From the NCBI GenBank assembly GCA_018826295.1, contig JAHJZX010000057.1:50761-114760 (forward strand): DNA of 64,000 nt, in the 5' to 3' direction. The DNA comes from Gammaproteobacteria bacterium. GTDB lineage: Bacteria > Pseudomonadota > Gammaproteobacteria > Enterobacterales > Alteromonadaceae. Positions within the stretch are counted from its first letter, which is position 1, and each line of letters begins with the position of its first letter. Of the stretch, positions 35,191 to 43,270 are shown in pieces. The notes under the pieces were generated by a model. The model ran no database searches and had not been told where the DNA came from. It saw nothing but the letters and a program-made list of their open reading frames with translations. The position numbers and the translations under genes were made by a program.

Positions 35191-35301
35191 TCAATTTAGC
35201 CAGAATTACTACGCGCCCGCGATCAGCTGGCAGTAGCACAACAGCAAAACTTTAACTGCCAGGTTGGCATCAATTGCAGTTTTGCTGGTGGAATACAGTT
35301 G
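35191..35301 (+). pseudogene. Remnant of a NodT-type outer membrane channel gene (3' end only)
   Basis: Bases 35209-35301 align without gaps to the end of the RND outer-membrane gene (about 31007-31099) with roughly three-quarters identity by hand. In frame it reads LRARDQLAVAQQQNF...VGI..SFAGGIQL, against SRDQLAQLQQQSF...VGIYRSFGGGIQL. No upstream frame or start remains, and the stop codon is lost. It therefore marks a decayed second copy and brackets the Roco and HEPN/MNT segment. Confidence 0.75.
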
Positions 35302-35467
35302 TTTTTTATTAAAACGCCTGAATCAGAGTTCGGCTATCACTTCAATGTGATAGCCAGCTTACGGCAGGCAAAATGACTAAAAGCGAGGAACTTTGCACAC
35401 GCCAACGCTCATTGCATAAACGGCGGTCATGGTTTGTCGACTGTCATTCTCGCCACTCAACCCGGTG

Positions 35468-36610
35468 TTATTGGATGAGTGCACCGATCACTTTTTGATA
35501 TAAAGCGTTATGCGCGTCATCGCAGGCTTGATAACCGTTGCAATTGACCAACATCGCCACAGTCGTTTTTGTGTCCGGGATGTAGAAGTTGTAAGTTGCA
35601 TAACCCAGTTCCCGGCCACCATGATGGATCACCTGTTTACCATTGATGGTTTCTTTAAATAAACCATAGCTGTATAACAGGCTACCAAGACCGGTACTAA
35701 TAAAGCTGGTGTCGCTCATCAATAACTGATGGATGCTGTGACTGAATTGTTTACCCTCAACAATAAATTTCAGTAGGTGGGCCATATCTTCGGCGTTGCC
35801 GACCACAGGTGCATCGGCCACACCGATGTTTTGATAATATTGCCGCGTGTTCACTACAGCGTCTGCCGTGTGAAAGTAACCCGGCACGATGGAGCCGTAA
35901 CTTTTTTCCAGGCCACCGTAACTCAGACTATGCAAGCCTAAAGGTTCGAAAATTTGCTTGCGCATTGCTTGAGAGTGATGGGTGCCGAGAACCTGATCCA
36001 AGACAAGCCCCGTTAAAATATATCCGGTATTTGAATAACTCCAGCCTTGACCGGGGGCAAAATTGGCTGGCTGATCCAAGGCGAATTGTAGGGCGAACAC
36101 ATCGGTTTTTATGCTATCCGGCTCCGCAACTACTGCGTCATAAAATGCACCATTGGAATCGTTTAAATAATCAAATAAACCGGCGCTGTGTTGTAGCATT
36201 TGTCTGATTGTCATACTGGCAGCGTTGTCGATTCTGCTAGTCATTTCAGCAGGCAGATAGTTGCTGATACTTTGGTCTAAATCAAGTTTTTGCTGCTCCA
36301 CCAGCATCGCAGCCAGTAAAGCTGTCAGCTTTTTACCGGCACTGCCATTTGGGATCCGGGCATCTATCGGCATTGGTGTTTTATCGTTGAGATCAGCCAT
36401 TCCGGCCGCACCGTAAAAATAAAATTGCGGTGACTCGATATAAAGCACCACACCTGGTATTTCGCCTTCGGCTGCTGCATTGAGTAAAGCCTGATAATCA
36501 AATGGTTCAGGAAGGAGGTCATTGTTGGTTTTATGCTCTGAACCACAACCGGTAATTGCCAGCGCTAAACTGCCAATAATCATGCCAGAAAAAAGATTGT
36601 TCACTTTCAT
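35468..36610 (-). CDS. Serine hydrolase lipoprotein (DD-peptidase-like)
   Basis: 380 residues from ATG 36610; an ATG-like extension to 36643 is not a signal peptide. The lipobox ITGC marks it as a lipoprotein. Motifs: SAGK (catalytic Ser and Lys in NGSAGKKLTALLA), YSNTGY (YxN) and IHHGGRELG (HxG). The gene diverges from the MipA-like gene; its upstream region carries TGATAC boxes arranged as those of the divergent operon, so the response regulator nearby probably controls it. Confidence 0.87.
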   Translation of the reverse strand: MKVNNLFSGMIIGSLALAITGCGSEHKTNNDLLPEPFDYQALLNAAAEGEIPGVVLYIESPQFYFYGAAGMADLNDKTPMPIDARIPNGSAGKKLTALLAAMLVEQQKLDLDQSISNYLPAEMTSRIDNAASMTIRQMLQHSAGLFDYLNDSNGAFYDAVVAEPDSIKTDVFALQFALDQPANFAPGQGWSYSNTGYILTGLVLDQVLGTHHSQAMRKQIFEPLGLHSLSYGGLEKSYGSIVPGYFHTADAVVNTRQYYQNIGVADAPVVGNAEDMAHLLKFIVEGKQFSHSIHQLLMSDTSFISTGLGSLLYSYGLFKETINGKQVIHHGGRELGYATYNFYIPDTKTTVAMLVNCNGYQACDDAHNALYQKVIGALIQ

Positions 36611-36669
36611 GTTGATGTCCCATGGTGATGAAGAAGCACTCACCTTATCGGGTAGTACGATTGCGGGTT

Positions 36670-36715
36670 GTATCAGTTTCTAAACGGCTGTGTCAGCTTG
36701 TATCAAGCTGTGTCT
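36670..36715 (-). promoter_or_regulatory. TGATAC box array upstream of the serine hydrolase
   Basis: Read on the minus strand: TGATAC at 36705-36700, TGACAC at 36695-36690 and TGATAC at 36675-36670, plus a weaker AGACAC at 36715-36710. All are spaced by multiples of 10 bases, as expected for one face of the helix. The box nearest the gene is 60 bases from its ATG. Confidence 0.65.
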
Positions 36716-36748
36716 CATCAATAAATCTATGATTAACTTTGGTTTTAA

Positions 36749-36784
36749 TGATACAGATTGATACATTTTTCTATATCCTGATAC
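36749..36784 (+). promoter_or_regulatory. TGATAC box array upstream of the MipA-like operon
   Basis: TGATAC occurs at 36749-36754, 36759-36764 and 36779-36784, that is TGATAC-N4-TGATAC-N14-TGATAC. The nearest box is about 62 bases from the ATG of the MipA-like gene. The arrangement is the mirror image of the array in front of the divergent hydrolase, so both are likely sites for the OmpR-type regulator encoded at 38087. Confidence 0.68.
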
Positions 36785-36845
36785 GGCTAAACTTGTACTG
36801 CCTCGATAAGCTAGACGCAAATTAACAACCAGAAGAAATTGCAAA

Positions 36846-37679
36846 ATGAAACACTACTTCCTAACACCACTTTTATTATGCAGCGCAGTGAGTTTGGCGA
36901 ATGAGCACACATCCGACACATCCTGGTATGATTTCCTAAAGCAGAAACGCGATTCTGGCGGCTTTTTTTCAGCTGGTTTAGCTGTTCAGAATAGTCGGGG
37001 CTTGTATCAGTCTGAAGACTTCAAGGTACGGCCAGAGTTTAAAGGCGCATATTATTTTAACAACGGTTTATTTATTGAATACCCTGGTAGATCGGACAAG
37101 TTCGACAATCAAACTGCCATGGGTTACAACCTGGGCACTACCGAAAATTGGGAGTTTGATGTCTTACTATCGATGGCGCATGGTGAATTAAGCTACACAA
37201 GTGTGCAAAGCAGTTTTAAAAAAGATGCCAGCCCCTATTTTGGGGTAAGGGCGATAGGAACGATTGCCGGGTTTGATACGATGTTGGTGTATGGTACCAA
37301 CAGCAACAAGATGAACTACAGCAATGGGTTGTATGGTGCGGCGTGGCTCGGTAAAAGTTGGAACGTTAACAATTGGCACCTTTACAGCTCGGTGGGGGCT
37401 CAGTATCGAAACGCTGCCATGTTAGATTTCTACTATGGTGTACCGGATAACGATGCAGTCTTGCCAGCGTATGACGCAAAAGGAGGCGTTAACTTCATTT
37501 ACAGGGCGGGATTTAAAAAGCCGCTTAATGAAAATTGGCTGGTTGAAGGTAACTTTAGCGTGACACGCTATGCCGATAGCATCATCGATAGCCCTTATTC
37601 ACAGTCTATTCTGCAGCGCAATGAAGATCGCAGTGATACCGGCAGAGTATTCAGCTTATCAATTAGTTACGTTTTTTAA
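36846..37679 (+). CDS. MipA/OmpV family outer membrane protein
   Basis: 277 residues with a signal peptide ending SLANE. The mature sequence is a run of amphipathic beta strands and ends with the outer-membrane barrel signature SLSISYVF (terminal Phe). GGFFSAGLAVQNSRGLYQS...RPEFKGAYYFNNGLFIEYPG matches MipA/OmpV proteins. Members interact with peptidoglycan enzymes or respond to envelope stress. First gene of a four-gene unit ending in a sensor kinase. Confidence 0.86.
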   Translation: MKHYFLTPLLLCSAVSLANEHTSDTSWYDFLKQKRDSGGFFSAGLAVQNSRGLYQSEDFKVRPEFKGAYYFNNGLFIEYPGRSDKFDNQTAMGYNLGTTENWEFDVLLSMAHGELSYTSVQSSFKKDASPYFGVRAIGTIAGFDTMLVYGTNSNKMNYSNGLYGAAWLGKSWNVNNWHLYSSVGAQYRNAAMLDFYYGVPDNDAVLPAYDAKGGVNFIYRAGFKKPLNENWLVEGNFSVTRYADSIIDSPYSQSILQRNEDRSDTGRVFSLSISYVF

Positions 37680-37688
37680 GGGTGACCA

Positions 37689-38078
37689 ATGAAGATGAGC
37701 ATATTATCAAGCCTGGTCATTGCAGTGGCTTTAATGAATCACTCCGGTGTGATGGCTGAACAAAGTCCGGCTGCAGGTTTTACTGTGTCACCAAAACAAT
37801 GCACCACGTTAAAACAGGGCGATATCTGCTACCTGAATTTACAGGTGTCCTGGCAACAGGCATCACAGCAGAACTATTGCTTGTTCGCCGATGAACAAAA
37901 ATTGCACTGTTGGTTTAGTGCGCAACAAGGGCAATGGCAGCAAGATTTCGCGATGCAACAGGATTTAGTGCTCACGTTGCAAACTTCGGATAGGCAGGTA
38001 TTGCATAATCAAACGATAAGGTATGCTTGGATGTACAAGAAAAACAACAGTAAGGCGATGCGCTGGCGCATGTTTTGA
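37689..38078 (+). CDS. DUF3019 family periplasmic protein
   Basis: 129 residues with signal peptide ending VMAEQ. FTVSPKQCTTLKQGDICYLNLQVSWQQ...YCLFADEQKLHCWF shows the four cysteines characteristic of DUF3019, probably two disulfides. It begins 9 bases after the MipA-like gene and its stop overlaps the open frame of the response regulator. DUF3019 genes are regularly found beside MipA and a two-component pair in Shewanella-like bacteria, but the function is unknown. Confidence 0.82.
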   Translation: MKMSILSSLVIAVALMNHSGVMAEQSPAAGFTVSPKQCTTLKQGDICYLNLQVSWQQASQQNYCLFADEQKLHCWFSAQQGQWQQDFAMQQDLVLTLQTSDRQVLHNQTIRYAWMYKKNNSKAMRWRMF

Positions 38079-38086
38079 GCTTAGGC

Positions 38087-38782
38087 ATGATCACAATTGC
38101 ATTGGTAGAAGACGATAAAGAGCTGGCCGAGTGGATTTCAGATTACCTGTTAGCGAAAAACTATCAGGTAAGCATTTACCATGATGGCCAGCAAGCTTTA
38201 AATGCGTTCAATATTGCCTTACCGGATCTCATCATCCTTGATGGTATGTTGCCATCAATGGATGGTCTCGAGATATGCAAGCAGTTACGTATGCGATCAG
38301 ATGTTCCTATTATTATGCTTACGGCTCGTGATGAAGAAATCGATGAAATTCTCGGACTGGAAATGGGCGCCGATGACTATATTACCAAACCGGTGCGCGG
38401 GCGTTTACTAGAGAGCCGTATTAAGTCACTGCTGCGCAGGACCAAGGTGGCTGTCACGTCTGTGGCTCCAGAGCAAATTGCACTGGGCGCTTTAGAAATC
38501 TGCAAATCTGACCTATCAGTGCATTTGCACGGCGTGTCGATGAAGCTCTCGAGTAAAGAATTTGAAGTGCTTTGGCTACTGGCCCAAAATGCCGGCCGGG
38601 TCGTCAGTCGTGAAATATTAAGCCAACAACTGCGGGGTTTTGATTACGATGGTTTTGACCGGACTATAGACTTACGCATTTCCAGGCTGCGCAAAAAGCT
38701 GTTGGACGATGCCACTGAACCCTACAAAATAAAAACCATTTGGGGGAAAGGATATTTGTTGGCAACAGAGGTGTGGCAATAA
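38087..38782 (+). CDS. OmpR/PhoB family response regulator
   Basis: 231 residues from ATG 38087. The receiver domain has acidic Asp9/Asp10, phosphoacceptor Asp52 (in LIILDGMLP), Thr in MLTARD and Lys in YITKPV. The C-terminal winged helix has SSKEFEVLWLLAQNAGRVVSREIL and DRTIDLRISRLRKKL...IKTIWGKGYLL. Its stop overlaps the kinase start (TAATG). The TGATAC arrays upstream of the operon are the likely binding sites. Confidence 0.92.
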   Translation: MITIALVEDDKELAEWISDYLLAKNYQVSIYHDGQQALNAFNIALPDLIILDGMLPSMDGLEICKQLRMRSDVPIIMLTARDEEIDEILGLEMGADDYITKPVRGRLLESRIKSLLRRTKVAVTSVAPEQIALGALEICKSDLSVHLHGVSMKLSSKEFEVLWLLAQNAGRVVSREILSQQLRGFDYDGFDRTIDLRISRLRKKLLDDATEPYKIKTIWGKGYLLATEVWQ

Positions 38783-40077
38783 TGTGGCGCTTTGTGCTTG
38801 CCCTGCTGTTGGTGGTGATTGTTGGCAGTATCGTGTTGGGGCAACTGTTTGATGCCTTGATCCAACAACAAAACGAGCACAGACTTAGTAACGAGCAGCA
38901 ACATTTGCTAAGCCAGGTCGTGCTGATCCAAAGCGCCCTCAAATCGGGTATCGAGCCAGAGCAGTTGTCCGGATGGTTTGCCTCGGCCTCGGATGCTTCC
39001 CCGGTGCAGAATAAACTGCAATTCGAGCTGCAGTCATTAAAGGACTACCCGTTACCCGATGCACTAATGAAACAAATTTATGCCGATAAATCGGTATTTC
39101 TGGAATCAAAGGAAGGACTCACTGCTTATACGTTGATCGATGCACAAAGGGTGTTACTGGTGACTCGTGCCAGCGAGCCAGTCACAGGGGGAATCGATAA
39201 TCCCTGGCTACTAACTGCCGGGTTTTACAGCATTTTGCTTGGCCTGTTGCTGATTTTTTTGGCACCCTTTCTCATCCGTTTGGCGAAGCTGCGAACTGCG
39301 GCGATTGCTTTTGGCGATGGTAAGTTAGATATCCGCTTAACAGTAGGCTCTTTTTGGTACCTCAAAGAAATTGAGCAGGCATTTAACCAGATGACTGAAC
39401 GGCTTGTGCGCTTGATACAGGATAATCAGTTGTTGTCTGCAGGTTTGTCACATGAATTACGCACACCACTTGCCAGAGTGAGAATGGGGCTGGATACACT
39501 TTGCGAAACAGCAGATCCAAATTTAAGAAGCCAGTATGAAGTCCGGGTTAATCAAAACCTCGATGATATGGAGGACTTAATCAACGCTTTACTTCATTTT
39601 TCCCGCCTGCAACATTCACTCGATAGTACGGCGAAATCCAGGTTAGATTTAAAGCCGCTGGTACTGCAACACCTGGAAAAAGCGAATGACCCGCGCCTGG
39701 AGCTGATAGCAGGGCCAGAAAATTACTGGATTTGGGGAGATGAACGTCATGTCAGCTTAATACTGAGCAATCTGCTCACCAACGCATTAACATACTGTCG
39801 GGACAAAGTGCAGGTGACACTGTCCGATTCAACTAGCCACTTTATACTGTGTATTAGTGACGATGGTGCAGGTATTCCTGCTCAGGATGCGGACAAAGTG
39901 TTCCAACCTTTTGTAAGACTAGCCGGAAAAACCACAGGCCATAAATCAGGATTCGGTATAGGCCTGGCATTGGTCGAACGTATTACCAAATGGCTGGGTG
40001 GCGACGTGAAAGTAGTCAGCTGCCAGAACCTGAAAGGCGCAAGTTTTGTGGTTAGATTTCCCCATCATCCAGAGTAA
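38782..40077 (+). CDS. Sensor histidine kinase (HAMP, HisKA, HATPase)
   Basis: 431 residues. TM1 is at about 1-25, with a periplasmic domain of about 120 residues. TM2 (GFYSILLGLLLIFLAPFLI) is followed by a HAMP-like region. The H-box is SHELRTPLARVRMGLD. The ATPase has the N-box NLLTNALTYC, G1 DDGAGIP and G2 GFGIGLALV. The signal is unknown; its partners (MipA-like, DUF3019, serine hydrolase) suggest an envelope or metal-related cue. Confidence 0.92.
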   Translation: MWRFVLALLLVVIVGSIVLGQLFDALIQQQNEHRLSNEQQHLLSQVVLIQSALKSGIEPEQLSGWFASASDASPVQNKLQFELQSLKDYPLPDALMKQIYADKSVFLESKEGLTAYTLIDAQRVLLVTRASEPVTGGIDNPWLLTAGFYSILLGLLLIFLAPFLIRLAKLRTAAIAFGDGKLDIRLTVGSFWYLKEIEQAFNQMTERLVRLIQDNQLLSAGLSHELRTPLARVRMGLDTLCETADPNLRSQYEVRVNQNLDDMEDLINALLHFSRLQHSLDSTAKSRLDLKPLVLQHLEKANDPRLELIAGPENYWIWGDERHVSLILSNLLTNALTYCRDKVQVTLSDSTSHFILCISDDGAGIPAQDADKVFQPFVRLAGKTTGHKSGFGIGLALVERITKWLGGDVKVVSCQNLKGASFVVRFPHHPE

Positions 40078-40177
40078 ATGATGACATGGTGATGTTTGCT
40101 CTACGGCGCAATAAAACTGCAATCCACGGGGTAGAGTCATTGATTATCTTAATCCCTGAGTAATCAGGCTTGATCAA

Positions 40178-40465
40178 CTAAACACTACATAACCGTTGTA
40201 GCTTTGACGTATCAATTTTCTGTCTGGCATGCCACAGATCATAAGCATCCTGCATACCCATCCAGACCCGCTCTGAGCTGCCGATAACAGCAGCAAGGCG
40301 AATTGCCATTTCCGGTGAAATGTCCGACTTACCGCTTATCAGCCTTTGCACGGTTGAGGGCGCGACATCCAGTGCTAATGCCAGCTTACGGGCACTAACA
40401 TCCAGAGCTTCCATGGTTTCTTTAATCAGCTCGCCCGGATGCGGTGGGTTATACATAGTGGCCAT
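40178..40465 (-). CDS. higA: HigA family antitoxin
   Basis: 95 residues. NPPHPGELIKETMEALDVSARKLALALDVAPSTVQRLISGKSDISPEMAIRLAAVIGSS is the classic HigA/XRE helix-turn-helix. It should neutralise the toxin and repress the operon. The start overlaps the toxin stop (TAATG), giving the toxin-first order usual for higBA. Confidence 0.94.
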   Translation of the reverse strand: MATMYNPPHPGELIKETMEALDVSARKLALALDVAPSTVQRLISGKSDISPEMAIRLAAVIGSSERVWMGMQDAYDLWHARQKIDTSKLQRLCSV

Positions 40466-40743
40466 TAGTGATAATCCTCGTAATTTACGATGTACACATC
40501 GCCATCAGAAAGTTCGAAAGTAATACGCCAATTGCCGGTAACGGTGATAGACCATTGGCCTTTACGATCTCCGGTTAGCGGGTGCAGAAAAAAGCCCGGC
40601 AGATCGATATCGTTAATCTCTTTGGCTAAATCCAGCACACTCAGTCGGGTACTTATCTTCTTAGCCTGCTTGGGATCGATGCCAGCAGTAGAGCCGATTT
40701 CAAAGTACTTCTTTAACCCTTTGTGCTTAAAGCTTTTAATCAT
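40465..40743 (-). CDS. higB: HigB toxin (RelE superfamily mRNA interferase)
   Basis: 92 residues from ATG 40743: MIKSFKHKGLKKYFEIGST. The core RLSVLDLAKEINDIDLPGFFLHPLTGDRKGQWSITVTGNWRITFEL ends in DVYIVNYEDYH, as in HigB proteins that cleave mRNA on the ribosome. The frame extends upstream to 40836, but that part is not conserved-looking and covers a palindrome that is a candidate operator. Confidence 0.93.
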   Translation of the reverse strand: MIKSFKHKGLKKYFEIGSTAGIDPKQAKKISTRLSVLDLAKEINDIDLPGFFLHPLTGDRKGQWSITVTGNWRITFELSDGDVYIVNYEDYH

Positions 40744-40795
40744 AGAGTCTGTAGCGCTATCGGGTGTTGCGTTATACGCAGCATAGCAGGGTGGT

Positions 40796-40815
40796 GCGTA
40801 TGGCGCAACATACGC
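40796..40815. promoter_or_regulatory. Palindrome upstream of higBA, candidate HigA operator
   Basis: GCGTATG-GCGCAA-CATACGC is a perfect 7-bp inverted repeat about 55 bases upstream of the higB start on the minus strand, the place where HigA commonly autoregulates. Confidence 0.45.
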
Positions 40816-40927
40816 TTGAGAATGGAGTTGCAGCATTTTAGATTAAGTTAGCCCAGGCCCTTTTCCCTGCAGTTAACTGCTAAATGAAGCCCAAAAAGCT
40901 GCATATGTAGCTTATTTGGCTTCGCTT

Positions 40928-41203
40928 TTAATAATGAAACCTACACTGCGCTATTACCAGATAACCATCTATGTAGGTGTAAACCAAGCGGTGCTCGCGG
41001 TCTATCCGGCGTGAGTAAAAGCCGGCGAAGTCGCCTACTAACCGTTCTGGTTTGCCTTTGCCTTCCAGCGGTGAGCGCATGGCTTCTTTTATCAGCTCAT
41101 CAATACGGGCACTTAGCTTATTGTTGTACTGCTTAACATATTGGTAGTCATCCCATGCGTTTGCATCAAAGGCAACGCCGGGTTTAGTCAGTTTCTTGCT
41201 CAT
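40928..41203 (-). CDS. yoeB: Txe/YoeB family toxin
   Basis: 91 residues. FDANAWDDYQYVKQYNNKLSARIDELIKEAMRSPLEGKGKPERLVGDFAGFYSRRIDREHRLVY matches YoeB, with the C-terminal catalytic His/Tyr (RFHY). It is a ribosome-dependent endoribonuclease. It is the second gene after the antitoxin, overlapping it by 20 bases. Confidence 0.94.
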   Translation of the reverse strand: MSKKLTKPGVAFDANAWDDYQYVKQYNNKLSARIDELIKEAMRSPLEGKGKPERLVGDFAGFYSRRIDREHRLVYTYIDGYLVIAQCRFHY

Positions 41204-41453
41204 CTAAAAAGGGTTCCTTCACCTCGAAGGAGCCAGCTTTAATGCGTGCTACCGATTCCCGCAAACGGTTTGCATTATTCGGCGTACTGAGTAAGTACAG
41301 CGTTTCCTGCATGGCGTTGTAATCTTCCTGAGAAATCATCACAACGTTACCAGAGCGCTGGTTTGTCACAATGGTAGGTTCGTGAGTATCCAGTACAGTA
41401 TCGATAACCGCCTTAAAGTTAGCCCGTGCTTCACTAACAGTAAGAATGTTCAT
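41184..41453 (-). CDS. yefM: YefM/Phd family antitoxin
   Basis: 89 residues from ATG 41453 (MNILTVSEARANFKAVIDTVLDTHEPTIVTNQRSGNVVMISQEDYNAMQETLYLLSTPNN). The N-terminal DNA-binding dimer fold of YefM is followed by a flexible tail that caps the toxin. Two 17-base repeats with GTAC cores lie upstream as probable operators. Confidence 0.94.
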   Translation of the reverse strand: MNILTVSEARANFKAVIDTVLDTHEPTIVTNQRSGNVVMISQEDYNAMQETLYLLSTPNNANRLRESVARIKAGSFEVKEPFLDEQETD

Positions 41454-41523
41454 ATTCGGTTTAGCTCCCATTTTTCAACATACCGTTTTTTAACTATTAC
41501 AACTAAAACGGAATACAGGGATA

Positions 41524-41573
41524 GTACCAATGTTTGTACAGTTTGACAATTTTAATGTACCAACTTAAGTACA
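41524..41573. promoter_or_regulatory. Repeated GTAC-core sites upstream of yefM-yoeB
   Basis: GTACCAA-N5-GTACA occurs twice, at 41524-41540 and 41557-41573, 33 bases apart. E. coli YefM binds TGTACA-type palindromes, so these are likely autoregulatory sites in the antitoxin promoter. The rest of the gap, to 41764, shows nothing convincing. Confidence 0.6.
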
Positions 41574-41764
41574 ATGTTTTGCAATATAAACACATGCAGT
41601 GTAAGGCAATCAGGTGAGGGTGTATTTTGCTGGGAAAGTATTTTTACGATGTTTAACAATAACATACAGCAGCAAAAGCTTAATATGGTCAAAGCGGGTG
41701 AAGGGGCGCTACCGGCCAAACATGTGGCCGGCTAAGGTGTTGCTAGCTTATACAGCCGAGGGTT

Positions 41765-42217
41765 TCAGGCTTGATCCGGTATTTCCGGCTCTGTTAGCAG
41801 TGCCAGTAATTGCAATGACTCCTGCCAGCCGGCGTAACAAAACTCAACCGGTATCGCCTCCGGTATGCCGCTTTGTTCTATATGCAATTCAGTGCCGCAC
41901 AATACCGGTTTTAACTTAATGGTGACCAGCATTTGCCCCGGCAGGTTAGGGTCGTCAAACTGGTCGTTGTAGCGGATCAGCTCGTTTGGCGTTAACTCCA
42001 GATAAGTGCCGCCAAAGCTGTGGCTTTGGCCGGTATTAAAATTGGTAAAACTCATCTTGTAACCGCCACCGACCCGCGCATCGATACTGTGAACCTTGCC
42101 GGTAAAACCATGCGGTGGGCACCACTTGGCTAAGGCATCAGCATCTAAAAAGGCGCGGTACAACCGCTGTGGTGTGGCTTTCATCACCCGGTGCAATGTT
42201 ACGGTATTACCAGACAT
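41765..42217 (-). CDS. SRPBCC/AHSA1 family protein
   Basis: 150 residues. VTLHRVMKATPQRLYRAFLDADALAKWCPPHGFTGKVHSIDARVGGGYKMSFTN and the late FCYAGWQESLQLLALLTEPE are typical of activator-of-Hsp90-homologue-1-like (START fold) proteins that bind hydrophobic ligands. No clear partner; single-gene unit. Confidence 0.85.
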   Translation of the reverse strand: MSGNTVTLHRVMKATPQRLYRAFLDADALAKWCPPHGFTGKVHSIDARVGGGYKMSFTNFNTGQSHSFGGTYLELTPNELIRYNDQFDDPNLPGQMLVTIKLKPVLCGTELHIEQSGIPEAIPVEFCYAGWQESLQLLALLTEPEIPDQA

Positions 42218-42246
42218 ATTAATTCTCCTGTGTTAAACGTAATAGT

Positions 42247-42699
42247 TTGACGTATCACAGCTTAGTCGAAACAACAGGGAAGGTTTCGACAGCTGGGGCG
42301 ATTTTATTTGCCGCTGATATTTTGTCTCTGTTGCTGTTTAGCTTCGTCTTGTTTGAGTTTTCTATGCTGGTGGTACTGGTTGATACTGCACTGATGTTTG
42401 TCTTGATATCGCTGTTACTTCGGTTAATTCAAGGCAGAGCAGCCTTTAATAGCATCAAGCTAGCGCAGGTATACGCAGTTGCTTGTATTGCCGTAGGTAT
42501 AGCGTGGCTTATGCTAACTGATAGCCATTTTTCCCCAACGTTACTAACCGGTTTAGCCTGGATTGGAATAGCTGCGGGTGTTATGGCTGCGGTTTTGTTC
42601 AGCACTAAGCGTTTCAGGCAATTGGTGCAATATCAACAAAAAGTGTGGCGCATCAGGCTTGAAGTGCTGGCAGATATGAAAAGCTCTGCAGCACGTTGA
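42247..42699 (+). CDS. Membrane protein, unknown function
   Basis: Up to 150 residues with four hydrophobic helices, followed by a basic cytoplasmic tail (STKRFRQLVQYQQKVWRIRLEVLADMKSS). The start is unclear: the frame opens at a TTG (42247), but its first codons coincide with a 34-base element repeated at 43157. The true start may therefore lie later, or the gene may have lost its original 5' end. Confidence 0.5.
   Translation: MTYHSLVETTGKVSTAGAILFAADILSLLLFSFVLFEFSMLVVLVDTALMFVLISLLLRLIQGRAAFNSIKLAQVYAVACIAVGIAWLMLTDSHFSPTLLTGLAWIGIAAGVMAAVLFSTKRFRQLVQYQQKVWRIRLEVLADMKSSAAR
42265..42298. repeat. Hairpin repeat, copy 1
   Basis: GTCGAAAC (42265-42272) and GTTTCGAC (42283-42290) form a perfect 8-bp stem with loop AACAGGGAAG, followed by AGCTGGGG. 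The same unit recurs at 43157 with a few changes. Both copies are in the same orientation, about 890 bases apart. Confidence 0.6.
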
Positions 42700-42720
42700 A
42701 GATACATTAACAAGCCGGCA

Positions 42721-43071
42721 CTACTGAGCTTGAGATGCAAACCATTCTCTCACCTTCTGACAATCAGCCAGACTAATTATCATAGGTATAAGATCGCAGC
42801 GTTCTTCAAATATAAAGAATGCACAAGCGGTCTCAACCATGTCTTCTTGACCGATGCCAAGATTAAATTTCATAAAGACTGCCATTGCCTCTGCAAGTAT
42901 TTCATCTTTTAAACTATTGATATATGGGTATGTTATCCAGCAAACGGGATCATTTGGAAAGCATGACCAAAAAACTAAGTCTGGAAGATATTTCTTATTC
43001 TCAGGATAACCAATAATCACTAAATGTTCGGCAGCATCGGTGTCAAATTTATCTTTTATTTCTATAGTCAT
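42721..43071 (-). CDS. Hypothetical protein
   Basis: 116 residues, acidic, soluble, AT-rich coding. It begins MTIEIKDKFDTDAAEHLVIIG and has no motif I can name. It lies between the two copies of the hairpin repeat, which hints that the segment was brought in as a unit. Size and composition resemble immunity or accessory proteins, but this is only an impression. Confidence 0.5.
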   Translation of the reverse strand: MTIEIKDKFDTDAAEHLVIIGYPENKKYLPDLVFWSCFPNDPVCWITYPYINSLKDEILAEAMAVFMKFNLGIGQEDMVETACAFFIFEERCDLIPMIISLADCQKVREWFASQAQ

Positions 43072-43156
43072 CGATTTATAAACCTATACGTAAGGTACAA
43101 CTAATTAACAACTGCTTCAGGTGAAATCCAATGACATAAAATACAAAAGCCGGGCT

Positions 43157-43190
43157 GTCGAGACAACAGGGAGGGATTCGACAGGTGGGG
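43157..43190. repeat. Hairpin repeat, copy 2
   Basis: GTCGAGAC-AACAGGGAGG-GATTCGAC followed by AGGTGGGG is the second copy of the element at 42265. The stem is weakened by one mismatch and one wobble pair. Confidence 0.55.
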
Positions 43191-43270
43191 AGAAATTTGT
43201 TTGTGGCAACATTTTGCATCGGGCATGGCTGTAATTATACGTGCACTTATATGTTGAGTTGGAGGTGCTG

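Noticed and set aside
35332..35355. Hairpin GGCTATCAC-TTCAAT-GTGATAGCC as a terminator
   Set aside because: The stem is perfect, but no T-run follows on either strand and neither flanking gene ends close by, so it is not called as a terminator.
41614..41919. 101-codon frame overlapping the SRPBCC gene end
   Set aside because: Half of it is antisense to the SRPBCC gene; no ribosome site or recognisable domain.
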